A model generated the notes under the pieces. It saw nothing but the letters and a program-made list of their open reading frames with translations. It was not told where the DNA came from and did no database searches. DNA of 10,297 nt, taken from Echinostoma caproni. Taxonomy: Eukaryota > Platyhelminthes > Trematoda > Plagiorchiida > Echinostomatidae. Where the stretch lies: positions 1 to 10,297 of the forward strand of contig UZAN01000379.1 in the NCBI GenBank assembly GCA_900618425.1, read 5' to 3'. A program made the translations under genes and the position numbers. Of the stretch, positions 6,819 through 10,297 are shown one piece after another (position 1 is the stretch's first letter; each line of letters opens with the position of its first letter).

Positions 6819-7190
6819 TGTAATGATTGAAGTAAGCACAGATCACAAAGTACGAATCCCGAATGAAGATTCATGGACGCCAAAGAAACACTGAATTGCA
6901 CTGGGACTCGCACGATGGTACCTCACGTAACCGAGATGCAAGGAAAAGGTCACAGAAGTAGCAGTTCGTTTATTGGAAAAAGTCAAAGGAATTAAATAAT
7001 GTGTACAAACGAAGTTTATTGGTTATCCAAGTATCCACCAATCTCGTGCTCGTATTTTTTACGTCATACAGCTTCTGTCTGGACCGCCCGACTTCTGATT
7101 GGTCGGCACGGTTCGCCTGTGGTTCGTTGTCCAGAAACTGTATCGCATCGCTCCGTGGTTGGCTTTATCCCGTAGTCTAGGATCATCACA
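6819..7190 (-). mobile_element. Solo LTR copy D, internally deleted
   Basis: 372 bp, starting TGTAATGATTG and ending GGATCATCACA, flanked by GGTTG (6814-6818) and CGTTG (7191-7195), a 4-of-5 match. It is the most diverged copy. The first 100 bp are shortened, and about 57 bp present in copy B (between GTCGGAA at 4102-4108 and GTCCGAA at 4159-4165) are missing at the junction near 7129-7135, which removes the CRE-type site. AATAAA (complement of 6969-6974) and CCAAT (complement of 7098-7102) remain on minus. Confidence 0.75.
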
Positions 7191-7476
7191 CGTTGTTTCT
7201 AAAGATAATTGATTCATCAGTGATGCAAAGATTGTTTGATTTTCCCTGAAAAAGTTTAAAGAAAGTGATGATGACGACCTTTGGGTGTTTCTGTGGTAGG
7301 ATCTGATTGATGATACAAATTACTTCTGGATATTAAAGCTGTGGCTGTATTATTTATCATTAGAAATGAATTTAGTTCTGACGCGCCAGCACCATCACCA
7401 TTCTCATTGAAATTCCATCCAGATACGCAAATATTACGAGTATTTTTTAAGTTAAACTGATGCATATTTGTGTAGG

Positions 7477-7665
7477 TTTGATAAGAACAAACGTATGGTA
7501 GTTACCAACCAGATTCGTATGATGAATGTCGTGAATGGTAACATGCAACAGGTTCCCTCACTTCACGTTGATGGAGTTTTCGTGGACACAGTGGGAATGT
7601 GCTCAAACAAAACAAAGGGTGAAAACTCGTTAGGGATTCACAGACAATCCATCCGACTGGATTGA
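7477..7665 (+). CDS. Possible exon or ORF, unknown protein
   Basis: The frame runs 62 codons from just after an AG at 7474-7475 (ATATTTGTGTAG) to TGA 7663-7665. It contains KNKRMVVTNQIRMMNVV and HVDGVFVDTVGMCSN, with soluble, mixed composition. A CAG|GTAGG donor-like string follows at 7667-7671. No homology is recognised. It could be a terminal exon, an old gene piece or chance. Confidence 0.17.
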   Translation, partial: FDKNKRMVVTNQIRMMNVVNGNMQQVPSLHVDGVFVDTVGMCSNKTKGENSLGIHRQSIRLD

Positions 7666-8230
7666 TCAGGTAGGATCTGAACTAACCGTTTATTTCTCAC
7701 ACCAAATTCGTATTCTCATGAAAATGCAACAAAAATATCAGTATGTATTTGAGTACACAATAGAGATGTGTGCACATTGTCCGGAAGTATTTAGATTCAC
7801 AAATTCCAGCGGTTCACTGACAGGTTAAAGAGACATTCAGCTTTTTGGTGTATCACACAAGATACGTCAGTCTGAATGTTTGGCCATAAATGGGCAGAAT
7901 AGGCGGTCTCATCAAGCAAACCTATTAGCAGCCGCGAATCCCGAAGGAGCCGCCGCTTTCGGATACAGATTTCCCTTCGTCTAATAAGCGGATTTTGCCA
8001 CAGTCCGTCAGGTTTATCCAGATGTAATTTGTAGCACGAGAGTGAATGAAATCAATGAAAAATCCATTTTCTTTGTTCCTGTATTCAACCACAAAAACAT
8101 TTGTTTTCACACATCGGGTCTTACACCAGAACAGTTTGAGGAGCGGGGCCAACATTTCAACAATAACAACAGCAAAAACGAAGTTTGTCTACTCAATTTC
8201 GAAAATTATTTTCATCGGAAATGGCCGTGA
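7634..8230 (+). other. Long low-stop reading frame, possible gene relic
   Basis: One plus frame crosses about 198 codons with only three stops, all TAA (7826-7828, 7982-7984, 7985-7987), before TGA 8228-8230. The last piece, 7988-8227, is open for 80 codons and the middle piece ends with NPEGAAAFGYRFPFV. Around ten stops would be expected by chance, so a decayed gene or intron-split coding DNA is possible. I cannot name a family, and no start codon or splice pattern settles it. Confidence 0.2.
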
Positions 8231-8331
8231 GATCTGAAATCGAGAGAACAAGAGACCAGATGCAGCATGTGATGTTAGATCATTATCTGTTTTCACGTCA
8301 GGTCGCGAGTGCACACGGGGAAACGTTCTCG

Positions 8332-8381
8332 CACACACACACACACACTCACACACACGCACACACGCACACACGCACACA
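8332..8381. repeat. (CA)n microsatellite with TC and GC interruptions
   Basis: About 50 bp of CA/AC dinucleotides broken by single CTC and CGC variants. Open frames over it on both strands translate to His-Thr or Val-Cys repeats and are artefacts. Confidence 0.95.
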
Positions 8382-8806
8382 AATGAGTATGCAATTAGTC
8401 GGGAACAGTGCGTCTCGCGCACGCACACATCGGCGAGCACGTTTCAGACACTCACGCGCGTGTCTCCGACGCTTTTGTTCTTGTCCGCACTAATTGGTTC
8501 AGACCTGTTCAATTGGTTCAGCGCGGACGCGATTGTGCAGGGATGAGGGGTGGGACAACACTGTACGGGTGTTTGTGATAGGATTTTTCAATTTTAAAAC
8601 GAGTACCGGAAAATCAAACATTGCAAGTGGTATTTTGTCGTTTCGCAAACAAGTAACAAAATGGATAATGGTGCCCAAGTGAAACATAATCAGTTCGGAC
8701 GGAGAATAGCAATAATGTACTAAATCAGATGAAACATTTGTTGAAAAAAAATTCTATTCCATATCACATCATTACCACTTTGTGACCACGTCTGTTTACT
8801 TTGTGA

Positions 8807-9277
8807 TCGCATCTGCAACGTAAGGGGCAGACGATATTCCTCGATTGTCCGTTCCTTCTTCTTTATTGTGCTCCGACAGTTTTTATCGATCTACTCATGA
8901 GAGATTTCGAAATTCTTCCTCGCGGTTTCTCAATCATCAGCCATGTATCGTTTATACTCGTTGATGAGCTATCTAAAAGATTGTGTGAACTGTACTTGTC
9001 CGCGTGTGAAACATTTGCAAAGAAAATCCTCTCTGACCCCGTACTCATTCTCTACACCCCGATCTATCCAAATGCTGCTACATATCGATTATTACCCTCT
9101 CGCATCCACATCTACCGAAATTCCGAAGTTCCCAATCTCGCCAGAATCCTTGTGAATCGACAAGGCGTTCTTTCTGAATTTCACAACAATCTTGGAGGTG
9201 TTTTGCTCATATTATTTTCTTCGTTTGATGAAATGTTACGTAATTTTTCACTGAAATGCGGAAATCTGTTCACGTAA
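8807..9277 (+). CDS. Unidentified 156-codon open frame
   Basis: The frame is open from just after TGA 8804-8806 to TAA 9275-9277; the first ATG is 8897, giving 126 residues. A strong acceptor-like pyrimidine tract ends in CCGACAG at about 8873-8879, so an exon beginning there is conceivable, with GTGTTT near 9199 or GTAATT near 9240 as weak donors. The translation has hydrophobic stretches (PFLLLYCAPTVFIDLL early, GGVLLILF late) and a Leu/Cys-containing middle (SKRLCELYLSACETF). I recognise no domain. It lies 200 bp upstream of the CR1-type reverse transcriptase on the same strand, but I see no endonuclease motif linking them. Confidence 0.25.
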   Translation, partial: SHLQRKGQTIFLDCPFLLLYCAPTVFIDLLMRDFEILPRGFSIISHVSFILVDELSKRLCELYLSACETFAKKILSDPVLILYTPIYPNAATYRLLPSRIHIYRNSEVPNLARILVNRQGVLSEFHNNLGGVLLILFSSFDEMLRNFSLKCGNLFT

Positions 9278-9475
9278 ACATCTATACAAATACCAAAGTG
9301 TCAAAACACCGTTTTGAAACCAATATCTGGCTCTGTCCTGGCGATAAAAATTAATGAAAGGTGAGGTGTACACCTTGGGCGGTGTCTTAAACCTCTCTGT
9401 TTAAACGGACCAAGTAGAAACGGAACCGTACAGTTCTATCTGTCCAGTTAATTTCTTGATTATTTATCGGCAGAT
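9278..9475. other. Short spacer, perhaps decayed N-terminal RT
   Basis: No feature is firm. The part after about 9430 could be the worn segment preceding reverse transcriptase motif A (a Q-F-Y-L-S-S, stop, F-L-D-Y-L run in frame two), but alignment by eye is weak. Confidence 0.3.
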
Positions 9476-10297
9476 GTAGATTGTCCGGCAAACTCAGACC
9501 CTTATCGGGAATTTCAACCGTATACTTATTGTTTGACGGTTGGATTAAAGTTCTCTTTGAATTGGATGCATTTGGTTAGCATTCACAAGTGCCGGGTCAA
9601 AGTGAAATTACTTTTACTTTGAACGTGAATAGAAGCCCGATGCTACTATCAGCTGGGTTCTCAGTCATTGTTTGAGGGTCTCCGCGATTGAGTGATGTAA
9701 CGAGTGATTGTCATGTAATCCAATCTTGAAAACAGAAGAATTCGGTTGGATTCGACCACAAAACCTAGAGAACAATACAATATCCTGAAGATTGTGAACT
9801 CTTGCAAGAAATTCTCGACGGAGCTAACCGATGGTCTAACAATAATGACATCGAATGCAACATTGAGCAAATGTAAGATTTTATCATTTGCGCCACATGG
9901 TTCGCTTTTCATACTTGCTTAGAATTTCGTCATTACCGCGTTCTTCAAACGCTAAGGACCAAGGTGTTGTTGTTTCTTGAGGATCTAGGATGTTCACCGC
10001 ACTGCGTGAGAGCGTCATCGAAGAACATGAAGAACGTTGGATTGCTAAAACGTGCTTTCGGATCATTCGAAGCAGCCCCATTATCAGCATACATTAGACC
10101 ACATCTCGAGAATCTTATAGAGGTTTAGAATTCTTGGCTAATTCGCAACCAAACGACACTCGAAAGTCCACAGAAAACAGGCACCAAAATGAGGCAAGAG
10201 GTACAATCTAAAACCTATGGTGAAAGGCTCCGAATTCTCGGATTCTATTCGTCTGATACCGGAAATGGTTACCTAAGTGAACATCGATTTAAATCTT
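9476..10297 (+). pseudogene. CR1/Jockey-type non-LTR reverse transcriptase, heavily decayed, runs off the edge
   Basis: The pieces lie in all three plus frames. Frame two from 9476 has motif A as VDCPANSD; family form is L-D-F-S-K-A-F-D, with the same D-x6-D spacing, then 14 residues, then GLK and later NW and CRVKV (to about 9604). Frame one from 9697 has D-C, a damaged YADD region (GFDHKT, 9748-9765), TAG 9766 for Trp, then RTIQYPEDCELLQE and NRWSNNNDIECNIE to 9867. After a one-base insertion, frame two gives KCKILSFAPHGS. Frame three gives NAKDQGVVVS to 9977. Frame one from 9979 gives EDLGCSPHC, KNVGLLKRAFGSFE, YIRPHLE, TAG 10126 for Trp, then TGTKM and YGERLRILGFYSS. These are the thumb motifs of CR1-like elements. 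No frame exceeds the 50-codon range by much, so it is easily missed. The 3' end lies beyond the window. Confidence 0.8.

Larger units (their letters stand above)
7196..8806. other. Unassigned 1.6-kb spacer with weakly open frames
   Basis: No known domain is recognisable. On plus, open runs occur at 7468-7665 and 7634-8230 (listed separately). On minus, frames of 69-76 codons (7256-7465, 7925-8155) mirror the same AT-poor patches. The right third holds a CA microsatellite, a CpG-rich patch (about 8400-8540) and an 11-bp direct repeat AATTGGTTCAG at 8492-8502 and 8511-8521. Confidence 0.45.

Noticed and set aside
2730..7190. Four regularly placed repeats as a CRISPR array or tandem satellite
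   Set aside because: Units are 370-480 bp with unequal spacing of 0.5-1.2 kb, separate target duplications and unrelated spacers.
7826..7987. TAA read as an amino acid (alternative flatworm mitochondrial code) to join the low-stop frame
   Set aside because: The window carries nuclear-type retrotransposons and microsatellites and no mitochondrial genes, so a mitochondrial code is not justified.
8189..8493. Proteins with His-Thr or Val-Cys repeats over the CA microsatellite
   Set aside because: They are produced by translating a dinucleotide repeat; both strands are open for the same trivial reason.

Overview
This looks like a repeat-rich stretch of an animal nuclear genome. I favour a flatworm (digenean fluke) because of the combination of a Ty3/gypsy pol, a CR1-type non-LTR reverse transcriptase, many triplet and dinucleotide microsatellites and no compact genes. 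That assignment is inference; another invertebrate is possible. Nothing resembles bacterial operons, tRNA or rRNA genes, or CRISPR.

Layout. 1-2200 (+) is the 3' part of a decayed Ty3/gypsy LTR retrotransposon: the end of reverse transcriptase, RNase H, the HHCC zinc finger, the DD35E integrase core and the integrase tail, ending in a short 3' LTR with AATAAA. Its pol gene is broken by at least four stop codons and three frame changes. One frame change comes from an 8-bp unit present three times at 1272-1295. From 2730 to 7190 there are four dispersed copies (about 370-480 bp) of one repeat, all in the same orientation. Each begins TG and ends CA, with a 9-bp imperfect terminal inverted repeat. 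Three are flanked by 5-bp direct repeats, one exact and two with 4 of 5 matching. I read them as solo LTRs of a second retrotransposon family whose sense strand is probably minus, because CCAAT, a TATA-like box and AATAAA occur in that order on the minus strand. One copy also has a perfect TGACGTCA (CRE-type) site.

The DNA between these insertions (2201-2729, 3199-3741, 4221-5443, 5926-6813, 7196-8806) has no recognisable gene. It holds microsatellites, a TATA-like motif, and weak exon candidates. The best of these is 6126-6241 on the minus strand, with a good polypyrimidine tract plus AG and a GTAAGT donor. An unidentified open frame of 156 codons lies at 8807-9277 (+).

From about 9476 to the right edge (+) there is a heavily mutated CR1/Jockey-type reverse transcriptase, split over three frames. 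It is recognisable from motif A (spacing D-x6-D, then 14 residues, then G-L-K), the post-YADD region, and the RPHLE / TKM / YGERLRILG thumb motifs.

In short, the window is a graveyard of three retrotransposon families, possibly inside introns or flanks of a host gene that I cannot identify.
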